Assembly: GCF_001983995.1 (NCBI RefSeq)
Contig: NZ_CP019450.1
Location: 496,001 to 560,000 of the forward strand
DNA length: 64,000 nucleotides
Direction of reading: 5' to 3'
Origin: Halioglobus japonicus
GTDB taxonomy: Bacteria > Pseudomonadota > Gammaproteobacteria > Pseudomonadales > Halieaceae
This document shows positions 28,160 to 37,885 of the stretch, piece by piece. Under the pieces are notes generated by a model. That model saw nothing but the letters and a program-made list of their open reading frames with translations. It searched no databases and was not told the origin of the DNA. The position numbers were made by a program, and so were the translations under genes. Every line of letters starts with the position of its first letter. Position 1 is the first letter of the stretch.

Positions 28160-28840
28160 ATGGCCAACGGCAGCCCTCTTGGCAATCTGTTCGGGCGTTC
28201 CCCGATCGGTCCCATTCAACAACACATGCAGGTGGCTACTGAAGCGGCCGAACATCTGCCCGAGCTGCTCGCAGCGACCGCCGATCAGGACTGGGACCGG
28301 GCCAAGGAAATTCACAAGGCCATTGCCGACGACGAGAAGACCGCTGACAAGCTCAAAAGCGACGTGCGCCGTCACTTGCCCAAGAGCCTGTTTCTGCCGG
28401 TGCCACGCTCAGATTTGCTACAGCTGGTCAGCATTCAGGATCAAGTGGCCAATACCGCCAAAGACTTCGCCAGCACCGTGATGGGCCGCGACCTGCGCTT
28501 TCCGGAGAAATTGTTCCCGGCGGTACTGGAGCTCACCAACACCAGTGTGGCCTGCTGTCAGCAGGCGCTCAAGGCCATCCAGGAACTGGACGAGTTGCTG
28601 GAGGTGGGTTTCACCGGTCGCGAGGTGAAGCGCGTGGAAGCCATGCTCAAGGAGCTCGACAAGCTGGAACGCCGCACCGACAAGCAGCAGTTCTCCCTGC
28701 GCCGCAAGCTATTCAAAATGGAACCCGATCTGCCGCCGGTAGACGTGATGTTTTACTATCGCGCCATGGCCCTGTTGGGAGAGCTCGCCGACGCCTCCGA
28801 AAAGGTCGGCGACCGACTGCAGATCCTGCTCGCCAAATAA
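28160..28840 (+). CDS. DUF47/PhoU-like phosphate transport regulator (TIGR00153)
   Basis: A 226-residue all-helical protein of the DUF47 family, distantly related to PhoU and usually encoded beside Pit transporters, as here. Family segments are SPLGNLFGRSPIGPIQQHM, KSLFLPVPRSDLLQLVSIQDQ and the acidic GREVKRVEAMLKELDKLERRTD. ATG at 28160 sits behind TTGGAG. It lies 32 bases before pit and is probably co-transcribed with it. It is thought to modulate Pit-type phosphate uptake; that is family knowledge rather than anything shown by this sequence. Confidence 0.88.
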   Translation: MANGSPLGNLFGRSPIGPIQQHMQVATEAAEHLPELLAATADQDWDRAKEIHKAIADDEKTADKLKSDVRRHLPKSLFLPVPRSDLLQLVSIQDQVANTAKDFASTVMGRDLRFPEKLFPAVLELTNTSVACCQQALKAIQELDELLEVGFTGREVKRVEAMLKELDKLERRTDKQQFSLRRKLFKMEPDLPPVDVMFYYRAMALLGELADASEKVGDRLQILLAK

Positions 28841-28872
28841 TCTACAGCAAACAATAATTCAGGTAATACGCA

Positions 28873-30153
28873 ATGGAAATTATCGCAGAGTACGGCACGG
28901 TCTTTCTGATCATGGCCTGCATGTTTGGCTTCTTCATGGCCTGGGGAATCGGTGCCAATGACGTGGCCAATGCCATGGGCACCTCTGTCGGCTCACGCGC
29001 CCTCACGATTAAGCAGGCGATCTTTATCGCCATGATTTTCGAGTTCCTCGGGGCCTATTTGGCGGGTGGCGAGGTCACCTCGACGATACGTAAGGGCATT
29101 ATTGATGCCGACGTAATGGCGGATGACCCGCAGCTAATGGTCTACGGGATGATGTCCGCGCTATTAGCTGCAGGTACCTGGCTGCTGGTCGCGAGTATGA
29201 AGGGCTGGCCAGTGTCCACCACCCACTCCATCGTCGGCGCCATCGTGGGCTTTGCAGCGGTGGGTATTTCGGCCGAATCTGTTCACTGGGACAAGGTCGG
29301 CAGCATTGTGGCTTCCTGGGTGGTATCACCTGTGCTCGCAGGCACGATTTCCTTCGGCCTGTTCATGAGTGTGAAGTGGCTCATTCTGGATACCGACGAC
29401 CCCTTTAACCGCGCCAAGAAGTACATCCCCATCTACATGTGGATGGTCGGCTTCATGATCTCCATGGTCACCCTGCTCAAGGGCCTGAAACATGTTGGCC
29501 TTGATCTGGATCTGGGACTGGGCAGTAAGTTCGCCAATGCGCTGCCCGTATCGGCCGTGATCGGCCTGCTGGTTGCGGGTCTCGGCGCCCTGCTGCTGCG
29601 CAACATCAGCGACGACGAGGACCACGAGAATCGCTTTGGCAGCGTTGAAAGAGTCTTTGCCGTGCTGATGGTATTCACCGCCTGTGCCATGGCCTTCGCC
29701 CACGGGTCAAACGACGTGGCCAACGCGGTGGGTCCCCTCGCCGCTATTGCCAGCACCGTACAGTCAGGCGGCGAGATCGCTGCAAAATCCGCCATGCCCT
29801 GGTGGATTCTGCTGGTCGGCGCCGCGGGTATTGTTGTTGGCCTCGCCACCTATGGCTGGCGCGTTATCACCACCGTGGGTCGCAAGATCACCGAGCTCAC
29901 CCCCAGCCGCGGTTTTGCCGCAGAGCTTGGCGCCGCCGCCACCGTGGTGCTTGCTTCGGCAACAGGCCTGCCCATCTCGACCACACACACACTTGTGGGC
30001 GCGGTACTCGGTGTAGGTTTCGCCAGAGGCATTGCCGCGCTCAACCTGCGCGTGGTGGGCACCATCTTTATGTCCTGGATTATTACCCTGCCAGCCGGTG
30101 CCGGCTTGGCCATTCTGTTCTTCTTCATCTTCAAGGCCATGTTCGGCGCCTGA
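28873..30153 (+). CDS. pit: Inorganic phosphate transporter, PiT family
   Basis: Low-affinity phosphate (metal phosphate/proton or sodium) symporter in the inner membrane. A 426-residue protein with about ten membrane segments. The two inverted PiT signature repeats are GANDVANAMGTSVGSRAL (near 25) and HGSNDVANAVGPLAAI (near 278), and each half also carries a PVSTTHSIVGAI or PISTTHTLVGAV motif. It forms a two-gene phosphate-uptake unit with the DUF47 gene. A phosphate-type porin lies 1.5 kb downstream beyond argA. Confidence 0.93.
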   Translation: MEIIAEYGTVFLIMACMFGFFMAWGIGANDVANAMGTSVGSRALTIKQAIFIAMIFEFLGAYLAGGEVTSTIRKGIIDADVMADDPQLMVYGMMSALLAAGTWLLVASMKGWPVSTTHSIVGAIVGFAAVGISAESVHWDKVGSIVASWVVSPVLAGTISFGLFMSVKWLILDTDDPFNRAKKYIPIYMWMVGFMISMVTLLKGLKHVGLDLDLGLGSKFANALPVSAVIGLLVAGLGALLLRNISDDEDHENRFGSVERVFAVLMVFTACAMAFAHGSNDVANAVGPLAAIASTVQSGGEIAAKSAMPWWILLVGAAGIVVGLATYGWRVITTVGRKITELTPSRGFAAELGAAATVVLASATGLPISTTHTLVGAVLGVGFARGIAALNLRVVGTIFMSWIITLPAGAGLAILFFFIFKAMFGA

Positions 30154-30330
30154 TCGAAGATCGCTATTCCCGGTTGCCTGCGCGCACAGGCGACCGGGGT
30201 CTCATCCAATCTCCCACTCCGAAAGCCACAGCAGGCTTGGCCCTGAACTGTGCAAAATTGCCATTGGGTAATTAGCGCAGACTTCGGTAGTCTTGATTAT
30301 TCGCCATTTATCAATGTGTTGGAGAGCATC

Positions 30331-31635
30331 GTGACCACGCCGGGCCGGGCCCATATCCGCTGGTTCAGGAATACCGCACCCTATATCAATATGCACCGGG
30401 GCAAGACCTTTGTGCTGATGTTGGGGGGCGAGGTCGCGCAACACGACAATTTTTCCAACATTATTCACGACATCGCCCTGCTCAAGAGCCTGGGCATCAA
30501 CCTCGTACTCATCCATGGTGCCCGCCCGCAAATTGCCGCTCGCCTCGCCGCTGCAGATGTCGAGAGCGTTATGCACAAGAATATCCGGATCACTGACACC
30601 GCTGCGCTGGAACATGTCAAAGACGCCGCCGGCTCACTGCGGGCCCAGTTCGAAGCGTTGCTGTCCATGGGGCTGCCGAACTCGCCCATGCAGGGCGCGC
30701 GCATCCGGGTGTGCTCTGGCAATTTCGTCACCGCCCGCCCCATGGGCGTTGTCGACGGCGTAGATTTCCAGCACACGGGCAAAGTCCGGAGGATCGACGT
30801 CAGCGGCATTCATGACCAATTGAACGATGGCTCCATCGTGTTGTTATCGCCGCTGGGCTACTCGCCCACCGGCGAGATTTTCAGCCTGGCACTGGAGGAT
30901 ATTGCAGTGAACTGCGCGGCGGCCATCGGCGCGGACAAGCTGATTCTGTTCGGGGCGGAGGCAGGCGTAACCAATCGCGACGGTGAGCTCATCCGCCAGC
31001 TGGCGGTCAGCGAACTGGAAAACCTGACGATCCAGGACACCGCGCAACGCACGCTGTTGCAGACGGCACAACTGGCCTGCAAGCAAGGTGTACCGCGCTG
31101 TCAGATCATTAGCTACCAGGACGACTGCGCCCTGCTCGAAGAACTGTTTACGCACGACGGCAGCGGCACTCTGGTCGCCAACCTGGACTATGAACAGTCG
31201 CGCCAGGCGGACATTGAGGATGTGGGCGGCATTCTCGAACTGATCGAGCCGCTGGAGCAGCAGGGGATACTGTTAAAGCGCTCCCGCGAGCTACTGGAAC
31301 AGGAGATCCACTGCTTCCAGCTGCTTGAGAGGGACAGCCGCATCATTGCCTGTGCAGCACTGTACCCGTTCCCGGACGAAAGCTGCGGTGAGATCGCCTG
31401 TGTGGTCACCCACCCCGATTATCGCGGCGGCCAGCGCGGCCAGCGATTGCTGCGCGAATTGGAGCAGGAGGCATGCAACCAGGGACTTAAGCGAGTCTTT
31501 GTGCTCAGTACCCAGACCGCCCACTGGTTTCTGGAACAGGGCTTCGCCGAGCACTCAAGGGATGAGCTGCCAGACCAGAAGCAGGCGCTGTACAACCTGC
31601 AGCGTAACTCCAAGGTTTTCTTCAAGGATTTGTAG
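30331..31635 (+). CDS. argA: N-acetylglutamate synthase
   Basis: First step of arginine biosynthesis, acetylating glutamate with acetyl-CoA. It has the classic two-domain form: an N-terminal amino-acid-kinase-like domain (RWFRNTAPYINMHRGKTFVLMLGGE and LVLIHGARPQI) and a C-terminal GNAT domain (residues 290-435) with CVVTHPDYRGGQRGQRLL binding CoA. I choose GTG at 30331 with GGAG upstream, giving 435 residues (E. coli 443). The open frame reaches 30250 without a better signal. The C-terminal EQGFAEHSRDELP block is typical. Feedback inhibition by arginine is expected from the family. Confidence 0.93.
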   Translation: MTTPGRAHIRWFRNTAPYINMHRGKTFVLMLGGEVAQHDNFSNIIHDIALLKSLGINLVLIHGARPQIAARLAAADVESVMHKNIRITDTAALEHVKDAAGSLRAQFEALLSMGLPNSPMQGARIRVCSGNFVTARPMGVVDGVDFQHTGKVRRIDVSGIHDQLNDGSIVLLSPLGYSPTGEIFSLALEDIAVNCAAAIGADKLILFGAEAGVTNRDGELIRQLAVSELENLTIQDTAQRTLLQTAQLACKQGVPRCQIISYQDDCALLEELFTHDGSGTLVANLDYEQSRQADIEDVGGILELIEPLEQQGILLKRSRELLEQEIHCFQLLERDSRIIACAALYPFPDESCGEIACVVTHPDYRGGQRGQRLLRELEQEACNQGLKRVFVLSTQTAHWFLEQGFAEHSRDELPDQKQALYNLQRNSKVFFKDL

Positions 31636-31664
31636 GCATTCCTGGCGAGGGCACGGGGGAAAGT

Positions 31665-32771
31665 ATGAAAAGACAGGTCGCCGCCTCAGTAGTGACACCT
31701 ATCGCCCTCGCCGCTCAACCCATACTGGCAGACACCGATACCTATGACCGTATCTGGGCCTATGAAACGCTGTATGCCTCCGAGAGCGGCGCTGTTCGCG
31801 AATTGGACCTCAGCGGGCGGCTGCAGGCCGATGCCTATCATTTCGACGCCGACGGAATAGACGAAGACGATCTGCAGTGGCGGCGCTTCCGGTTTGGCTT
31901 CACCGCCCGATTCGCTGGTGACTGGATGGCGCAACTGGAGGGCGACTTCGACCTCAACGAATCTTCCGGCGATTGGTACAGCCGCCTCACCGACGCTTAT
32001 ATCGGCTGGCAACCCGACAAGGCTCGCGACCTGCGTATTCTCAAGCACTCCGCCGGGTTCACGCTGGACGGCGCCATCTCCTCCAAAAAGCTGCTGACAC
32101 TGCAACGCAGCAACCTGACCAATAACCTGTGGTTTACCGCCGAGTATTTCACCGGGGTCAGCATGAAGGGTACGCTCGACAACAACTGGGATTACCGGGT
32201 CGGCATTTTTTCCAGTGATGGCAATGACGAGTGGAGCAAATTCGATGCCGGCTATTTCACCCTGACATCCGCAGGCTATAACTTCAGCGAACCACTGGGC
32301 CTTGAAAACGCTACCGTACGCTTCGACTATGTGTACAACCAGCGCGATCCCCAGGCCAATACCCGCGATTTTGGCAATGTGTACTCCCTGTCAGGGAAAT
32401 TCGAAGATGGCGACTGGGGGCTGTGGACCGATCTGGCAGGAGGCAGTGGCTATTACGGACAACCTGACGTGACAGGCCTGAGCCTGATGCCTTTTTACAA
32501 CATCAGCGACCTCACCCAGCTGATCTTCCGCTACACCTGGCTGGATAGCGATGGCGACAACGGCCTGCGCCTGGGCCGCTATGAAAACGCGGTGGTGGAT
32601 GGCCGGGGCGACAGGTACAGCGAATACTATGCGGGCCTGAACCTGTTCTTCTACGGCCACAAACTCAAGTGGCAGACTGGCGTGCAATACGCTGAACTTG
32701 ACGACAACGCCGACGACGGCGGCGCTTACGATGGCTGGGGCATTACCACCGGCCTGCGTATCTCCTGGTAG
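31665..32771 (+). CDS. OprO/OprP-type phosphate-selective porin
   Basis: A 368-residue outer-membrane beta barrel of the porin O/P family. It has a somewhat unusual signal peptide (MKRQVAASVVTPIALAAQPILA), then the LSGRLQADAYHFD first strand, the RRFRFGFTARFAGDWMAQLEGDF region and alternating aromatic-polar strands. It ends in Trp (RISW), the usual C-terminal aromatic for BAM recognition. It begins 29 bases after argA. A DUF47-pit pair nearby supports phosphate or polyphosphate as cargo. A starvation (Pho) promoter is not obvious just upstream. Confidence 0.82.
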   Translation: MKRQVAASVVTPIALAAQPILADTDTYDRIWAYETLYASESGAVRELDLSGRLQADAYHFDADGIDEDDLQWRRFRFGFTARFAGDWMAQLEGDFDLNESSGDWYSRLTDAYIGWQPDKARDLRILKHSAGFTLDGAISSKKLLTLQRSNLTNNLWFTAEYFTGVSMKGTLDNNWDYRVGIFSSDGNDEWSKFDAGYFTLTSAGYNFSEPLGLENATVRFDYVYNQRDPQANTRDFGNVYSLSGKFEDGDWGLWTDLAGGSGYYGQPDVTGLSLMPFYNISDLTQLIFRYTWLDSDGDNGLRLGRYENAVVDGRGDRYSEYYAGLNLFFYGHKLKWQTGVQYAELDDNADDGGAYDGWGITTGLRISW

Positions 32772-32897
32772 CGACGTCCCCGCAGCCCGCACCATTCGCG
32801 GGCAGCGGCCCTCATAACGTGCAAAATAGTAACCATTCTGGCGCAGTGCCCTTATTCGGTGCGCTGAAACCGTTTTTTATTAATAAATATCAATAAG

Positions 32898-32928
32898 TTA
32901 CAGTAAATATTTTATACTCCAGAGGTTG
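32898..32928 (+). promoter_or_regulatory. Promoter of the small secreted protein gene
   Basis: The 239-base gap 32772-33010 is AT-rich. TTACAG (32898-32903) and TATACT (32923-32928) form a possible sigma-70 promoter with a long 19-base spacer. The leader that follows contains three GTAAC direct repeats between about 32936 and 32972, which could be a regulator or RNA element. Nothing else coding is seen in the gap. Confidence 0.4.
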
Positions 32929-33010
32929 CTTTTACGTAACGATATGTGAATATTAGTAACAGTGCGGTAACGCACTATCACCATCGACCGACCAACCAAG
33001 GAGAACCACC

Positions 33011-33319
33011 ATGAAATACCTGTTATCTATTCCCTTACTCCTGGCTGCGACCTACACCGCCGCCGCATGCCCAACCCTGCGCCCTGAAGACGCCCCCGTA
33101 CCCGTAGACGGCATGACAGCCACACAAGTCGAAATGCAGGCCTCCCAGGATGCCGCCAACCAATACGTGGAAGAGATCCGGCTATTCCTCGAGTGCAACG
33201 CACATCGACTGCACGATTTGGAGCACAACTACTACGTTCACCAGGCGTTTACCGCCGCCGAGACCTACAACGCGGAACTCCAGGAATTTCGCGGTCGCGA
33301 CACCGTGGCAGGACGCTGA
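33011..33319 (+). CDS. Small secreted protein of unknown function
   Basis: A 102-residue protein with a clear signal peptide ([19 protein letters not shown], cleavage before CPTLRP) and AAGGAG just upstream of the ATG at 33011. The mature part of about 83 residues is polar and helical, with two cysteines that could form a disulfide, and the cleavage site is followed by Cys, but the preceding AAA is not a strong lipobox. It stands alone with its own AT-rich promoter region and lies 137 bases ahead of ilvD. I recognise no family. Confidence 0.7.
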   Translation: MKYLLSIPLLLAATYTAAACPTLRPEDAPVPVDGMTATQVEMQASQDAANQYVEEIRLFLECNAHRLHDLEHNYYVHQAFTAAETYNAELQEFRGRDTVAGR

Positions 33320-33455
33320 CAGCGCCACCTGCGGGGCACATAACATAACAGCCCCGGCTTCCACCCCACCCCGATACAAGCCTGCGCGTTTTTGCTATCC
33401 TCGCTGGCTGATTTTTTTACCCAAACCGGCTACCGCCGGACAAACGGATAGCACC

Positions 33456-35300
33456 ATGCCAGAACTTCGCTCCAAGACTTCCACCGGCGGCCGCAATATG
33501 GCCGGCGCCCGCGCCCTGTGGCGCGCCACCGGGATGAAAGACGGTGACTTCGAAAAGCCCATCATCGCCGTGGTCAACTCCTTCACCCAGTTTGTGCCGG
33601 GACACGTACACCTGAAAGATCTGGGACAGCTGGTGGCCCGGGAAATCGAAGCCGCCGGCGGCGTGGCCAAAGAATTCAATACTATTGCGGTCGATGACGG
33701 TATCGCGATGGGCCATGACGGCATGCTGTACAGCCTGCCCTCCCGCGACATCATCTCTGACTCCGTGGAATACATGGTCAACGCGCACTGTGCCGACGCC
33801 ATGGTATGCATCTCCAACTGCGACAAGATCACCCCCGGAATGCTGAACGCCGCCATGCGTCTCAACATTCCCGTGGTCTTCGTCTCTGGCGGCCCCATGG
33901 AGGCGGGCAAGACCAAATTGTCAGAGCACAAGCTGGATCTGGTCGACGCTATGGTGATCGCCGTTGACGACAGCGCCGACGATGAAACCGTCGCCGAATA
34001 CGAGCGCTCCGCCTGCCCGACCTGCGGCTCCTGCTCGGGCATGTTCACCGCCAACTCCATGAACTGCCTCACCGAGGCGCTGGGCCTGTCACAGCCGGGC
34101 AATGGCTCAACCCTGGCCACCCACGCCGATCGCGAGCAGTTGTTTCTGCGCGCAGGCCGCCTCATCGTCGATTTGTGCAAACGCTACTACGAACAGGATG
34201 ATGCGTCGGTACTGCCGCGCAACATCGGCAGCTTCAAGGCCTTTGAAAATGCCATGATGCTGGACATTGCCATGGGCGGTTCAACCAACACGATCCTGCA
34301 CCTGCTGGCTGCGGCACAAGAGGCCGAGCTGGACTTCACCATGGCGGACATCGACCGCCTGTCACGTAAGATTCCGCAGCTGTGCAAAGTGGCGCCCAAC
34401 ACGCCGCTTTATCACATGGAAGATGTGCACCGCGCCGGCGGCGTTATGGGCATTCTCGGCGAACTCGATCGCGCCGGACTGCTGCACACCGACTGCCCCA
34501 CCGTGCACAGCCCCACCATGGGCGCAGCGCTCGACAACTGGGACATCATGCGCACCGAGAACGAAGACGTGCGCCAGTTCTTCAAGGCGGGCCCTGCGGG
34601 CATCCCGACCCAGACAGCCTTCAGTCAGAGCACTCGCTGGCCGAGCCTGGATAACGACCGCACCGGCGGTTGTATCCGCTCTATCGAGAATGCATTCTCG
34701 CTGGAGGGCGGCCTGGCAGTGCTGTTCGGCAATATCGCCGAGGACGGCTGCGTCGTGAAGACCTCCGGCGTGGACGAATCAATTCTGGTTTTCTCCGGCC
34801 CCGCACACGTGTGCGAAAGTCAGGAAGCCGCCGTCGACGACATTCTCAACGACAAGGTCAAAGCCGGTGATGTGGTAGTAGTTCGCTACGAGGGACCTCG
34901 CGGCGGCCCGGGTATGCAGGAAATGCTCTACCCCACCAGCTACATCAAATCCAAAGGTCTGGGCAAAGCCTGCGCACTGCTCACGGACGGTCGCTTCTCC
35001 GGCGGCACCTCTGGCCTGTCGATTGGTCACGCTTCGCCGGAAGCGGCCGCAGGCGGCGCCATCGGTCTGGTGGAGAATGGTGACATCATCGAGATCAACA
35101 TTCCCGAGCGCACGATCAATGTGAAACTCACCGACGAGGAACTCGACGCACGCCGCACCGCCATGGAAGCTCGCGGAGCCAAGGCCTGGCAACCCGTCGA
35201 AGTGCGCCCGCGAGCCGTCAGTGCGGCGCTCAAGGTGTACGCCAAAATGGCCACCAGTGCCGACAAGGGCGCGGTCAGGGATTTGTCCCAGCTGGATTAA
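33456..35300 (+). CDS. ilvD: Dihydroxy-acid dehydratase
   Basis: Iron-sulfur dehydratase of isoleucine/valine synthesis. Family motifs are the start [20 protein letters not shown], the [12 protein letters not shown] segment with a cluster-ligating Cys, [21 protein letters not shown] with the other two, and [20 protein letters not shown] near the C-terminus. The ATG at 33456 gives 614 residues (E. coli 616). The open frame continues upstream to 33150 but overlaps the small secreted protein gene and has no start signal. Confidence 0.96.
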   Translation: MPELRSKTSTGGRNMAGARALWRATGMKDGDFEKPIIAVVNSFTQFVPGHVHLKDLGQLVAREIEAAGGVAKEFNTIAVDDGIAMGHDGMLYSLPSRDIISDSVEYMVNAHCADAMVCISNCDKITPGMLNAAMRLNIPVVFVSGGPMEAGKTKLSEHKLDLVDAMVIAVDDSADDETVAEYERSACPTCGSCSGMFTANSMNCLTEALGLSQPGNGSTLATHADREQLFLRAGRLIVDLCKRYYEQDDASVLPRNIGSFKAFENAMMLDIAMGGSTNTILHLLAAAQEAELDFTMADIDRLSRKIPQLCKVAPNTPLYHMEDVHRAGGVMGILGELDRAGLLHTDCPTVHSPTMGAALDNWDIMRTENEDVRQFFKAGPAGIPTQTAFSQSTRWPSLDNDRTGGCIRSIENAFSLEGGLAVLFGNIAEDGCVVKTSGVDESILVFSGPAHVCESQEAAVDDILNDKVKAGDVVVVRYEGPRGGPGMQEMLYPTSYIKSKGLGKACALLTDGRFSGGTSGLSIGHASPEAAAGGAIGLVENGDIIEINIPERTINVKLTDEELDARRTAMEARGAKAWQPVEVRPRAVSAALKVYAKMATSADKGAVRDLSQLD

Positions 35301-35308
35301 TCAAACAC

Positions 35309-35330
35309 GCCGGTGGCTTGCGCCGCCGGC
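35309..35330. terminator. Convergent terminator hairpin ilvD/lipoprotein gene
   Basis: GCCGGTGGC and GCCGCCGGC pair across a TTGC loop with one mismatch between the stop codons of ilvD and the minus-strand gene at 35330. No strong T run follows on either strand. Confidence 0.5.
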
Positions 35331-36175
35331 TATTTGCCCTGGGCAATCAGTGCCTGAATGTCGTCTCGAAAATCAGCGAGCTTGCGCCGCAAGCGCTGGT
35401 CCTGCTTGTCCGTACGCGTATTGGCCAGCGCTGCCAGCGCCGTATAAATAACGTCACTGTTGTGCTCGTAAACCGCCAGGTACTCCGGTGAAGCGTTGTC
35501 TTCACGCTCTGTCAGGGAATCGCGAACGGCCTGTTGCCAGCCTTCGTCGCGCTGCAGCATGTTTTCCAGGCGATCCAGCCAGAGGGCACGCTCCTGTAAC
35601 CAATAGCTATCGGAACGCTGCATACGGTTGGCAGCCTGCTGCAGAATTGCACGCTGCTCCCTGTCCAGCCGGCCCATATAATCCTGGGCTGAATCCAGCA
35701 GATTCTCGTAGACCTCCTCGTGGAACTCAGCGTCAGTGCGCGTCAGGTATTCCTCCTCGTACTCCACCTGCTTCTCGCGCAGCGAGGTAATGAACTCCCT
35801 CATCTGGTCATCGCTGAGGGCCTCGCCCAGCGCCAGCATCCACTCCAACCCCCGTGCCTCAATGCGCAGCCAGGCTGACTCGAAGGCATCTGCCGTTGCA
35901 CTGATCTGCGCCGGCGCTACTTCGCCATCGAGATCGCGGGTAATTCCGTCAATGATATCGAGATAAGTGGGCAACTCATCGCGCCGGTGCCACTGCAGGA
36001 AGGGCCCCAACTCCTCCTTCAAGAGGGCTTTTTGAGGGCGGTCTAGGTCGACGTATTTACCGATGTACCAGGGAATGAAAAAGTCCAGGCGGTTATAGAC
36101 AAAAGTGGTGCTGCTGCAGCCCTGCAGGAACAGCAGCAGGCAGGCAAGCAACCACAGGCGCCGGGAGATACTCAT
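35330..36175 (-). CDS. Lipoprotein of the DUF6279 type
   Basis: A protein of about 281 residues. The ATG at 36175 gives a lipoprotein signal (MSISRRLWLLACLLLFLQGC, lipobox LQGC). The mature part is helical and highly charged, with WYIGKYVDLDRPQKALLKEEL early on and many Glu/Arg-rich helices. I recall this pattern from DUF6279 lipoproteins of marine gammaproteobacteria; function unknown. It is followed upstream by a threonine-dehydratase-like gene only four bases away, so the two share a transcript. Confidence 0.7.
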   Translation of the reverse strand: MSISRRLWLLACLLLFLQGCSSTTFVYNRLDFFIPWYIGKYVDLDRPQKALLKEELGPFLQWHRRDELPTYLDIIDGITRDLDGEVAPAQISATADAFESAWLRIEARGLEWMLALGEALSDDQMREFITSLREKQVEYEEEYLTRTDAEFHEEVYENLLDSAQDYMGRLDREQRAILQQAANRMQRSDSYWLQERALWLDRLENMLQRDEGWQQAVRDSLTEREDNASPEYLAVYEHNSDVIYTALAALANTRTDKQDQRLRRKLADFRDDIQALIAQGK

Positions 36176-36179
36176 CGGA

Positions 36180-37132
36180 CTACCAGGGCAGCGCATCGAG
36201 ATCGACGTTGCCGCCGGTAATGACGACGCCCGCTCGCCGGCCCCGAAATCGCTCGGGGTGCTCCAACACGCCGGCAAAGCTCACCACGCCCGAGGGCTCT
36301 ACAACCTGCTTGGTTCGTGTCCACATGAGTTTCATCGCCTCGATAATCAGGGCATCCGGCACTGTCACAATGGTGTCTACATGCTTACGGATAATATCGA
36401 AGTTCAGCTCACCGAGACTGGTGCGCAGACCATCGGCTATGGTGTTCACCGAAGCATTGCCCTGCAGCTCGCCCAGCCCAAAGGACCGAAACGCATCGTC
36501 AGCGCCCTCAGGCTCCACAGCAATCACTTCAATTTTTGGGTTGATATGTTTCGCGGCGATAGCGGTCCCTGCGAGCAGACCGCCGCCGCCCACCGGCACG
36601 GCGATGACATCCAGTTCAGCCACCTGCTGGAGTAACTCCATCGCCACTGTACCCTGGCCGGCGATAACACGGCTGTCCATAAAGGGATGCACCGCGTTCG
36701 CGCCAGTGTGCTCCAACACCAACTCGAGACCAGCGGCGCGAGCCTGCTGGGTTGGCTCGCACTCAATAATCAGACCGCCATAGGCAGCCACCGCATCTTT
36801 CTTCACCTGCGGCGCATTCGACGGCATGACAATATGGGCGGGAATGCCGCGCTGGGAAGCGGCCATGGCCAGGGCCGCGCCGTGATTACCGGAAGAGTGC
36901 GTGGCGACACCTCGCGCAGCCTCTTCATCGCTGAGCGACAACACCGCATTGAGCGCACCGCGCGCTTTGAATGCGCCCACGCGCTGCAGGTGTTCACATT
37001 TGAAAAACACCTCGGCACCGGCATGCTCATTGAGCAAATGGCTCTGCATCACAGGAGTCTGGTGTACCCCCCGGCGATACGCGCTAGCGCAGCCTCGATG
37101 TCCTGATATTGCGGTGCGATCTGACCTGTCAA
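36180..37132 (-). CDS. Threonine/serine dehydratase-like PLP enzyme, frameshifted near the N-terminus
   Basis: Fold-type II PLP enzyme. The Lys that binds PLP is in KCEHLQRVGAFKARGAL; SSGNHGAALA holds the phosphate-contacting Asn region and GGGGLLAG the phosphate loop. It lacks a C-terminal ACT domain, as in catabolic threonine dehydratases and serine racemases. The longest open frame begins at a GTG at 37052, which would cut off the first helix. In an adjacent frame a TTG at 37132 with AGAGG upstream encodes the expected MTGQIAPQYQDIEAALARIA. The two would join if the C6 run at 37067-37072 had one more base. A sequencing error or a recent mutation are both possible. Confidence 0.8.
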
Positions 37133-37133
37133 T

Positions 37134-37814
37134 TCATGTACCTCTAACTTCAAGCTGCCAGCCGGTCTGGCGCCAGACAAAATAGCCCAACAAAAAATTG
37201 GCCTGCAGTAACAGTGAAAGACTCCACTCGAAGGCGTCCTCTACAGACTCATAATAGGCCTCGTCCCAGGCATCCAACCCGACGGTCAGCACACCCAGAA
37301 GCAGCAGTGTGCCACAGACTGCCCACATGAGGGACAGCAAACCCGGTTTGAGGCCAGCCGGTTGCAATATACGCAACTGAGCCAGCATCAGCAGCTGCGC
37401 GAGGTAGGTAAACGAGAAAAACAATACCGTGCCAACCCGGCGCTGTGTGCGCCAGGCATCGCCACGCTCGCCGAGTACGGTGACATAAAGCACCAGGCCC
37501 ATGCAGGCCAGCAGCCCTAGCGCCAGCATCCAGAGATTGATCAGGCCGGGGGTTCCGCGATGGCGGTGCAGGCTTGCCAGCCAGGCGTGATTGAGCCACC
37601 AGTACGCCATCAGGATCACCGCGGCAGGTAGCATTGTTGCTCGAAACAGGTAACTGGCCGGCGGCTTGCGCCCGGTAGCGCTAATGGAAGTACAGCTGTC
37701 CAGATAGGGGTTACACCATTCCACCAGGCCGTGGCTGGCGGCCACGACATAAGTGAGCTGGACGGCAAAGAACGGCACCAGGGCCGCCAGCAGGGCGACA
37801 ATGCGGACATTCAT
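37134..37814 (-). CDS. Six-helix integral membrane protein, unknown function
   Basis: A 226-residue inner-membrane protein with about six hydrophobic segments and a short loop after the first segment containing two cysteines and CTSISATGRKPPASYLFRA. That ISATG..P..YLFR loop resembles the Frag1/DRAM/Sfk1 group, but only weakly. It is followed immediately by the dehydratase gene. It is transcribed divergently from the AGCS symporter 72 bases away. No enzymatic motif is visible. Confidence 0.6.
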   Translation of the reverse strand: MNVRIVALLAALVPFFAVQLTYVVAASHGLVEWCNPYLDSCTSISATGRKPPASYLFRATMLPAAVILMAYWWLNHAWLASLHRHRGTPGLINLWMLALGLLACMGLVLYVTVLGERGDAWRTQRRVGTVLFFSFTYLAQLLMLAQLRILQPAGLKPGLLSLMWAVCGTLLLLGVLTVGLDAWDEAYYESVEDAFEWSLSLLLQANFLLGYFVWRQTGWQLEVRGT

Positions 37815-37885
37815 GGTGTGAGTTTAGCGAGCGAAACGGGGCATCGCTATGGTACTGTCTGCCCTTTCACCCAGAGACCTCCACC

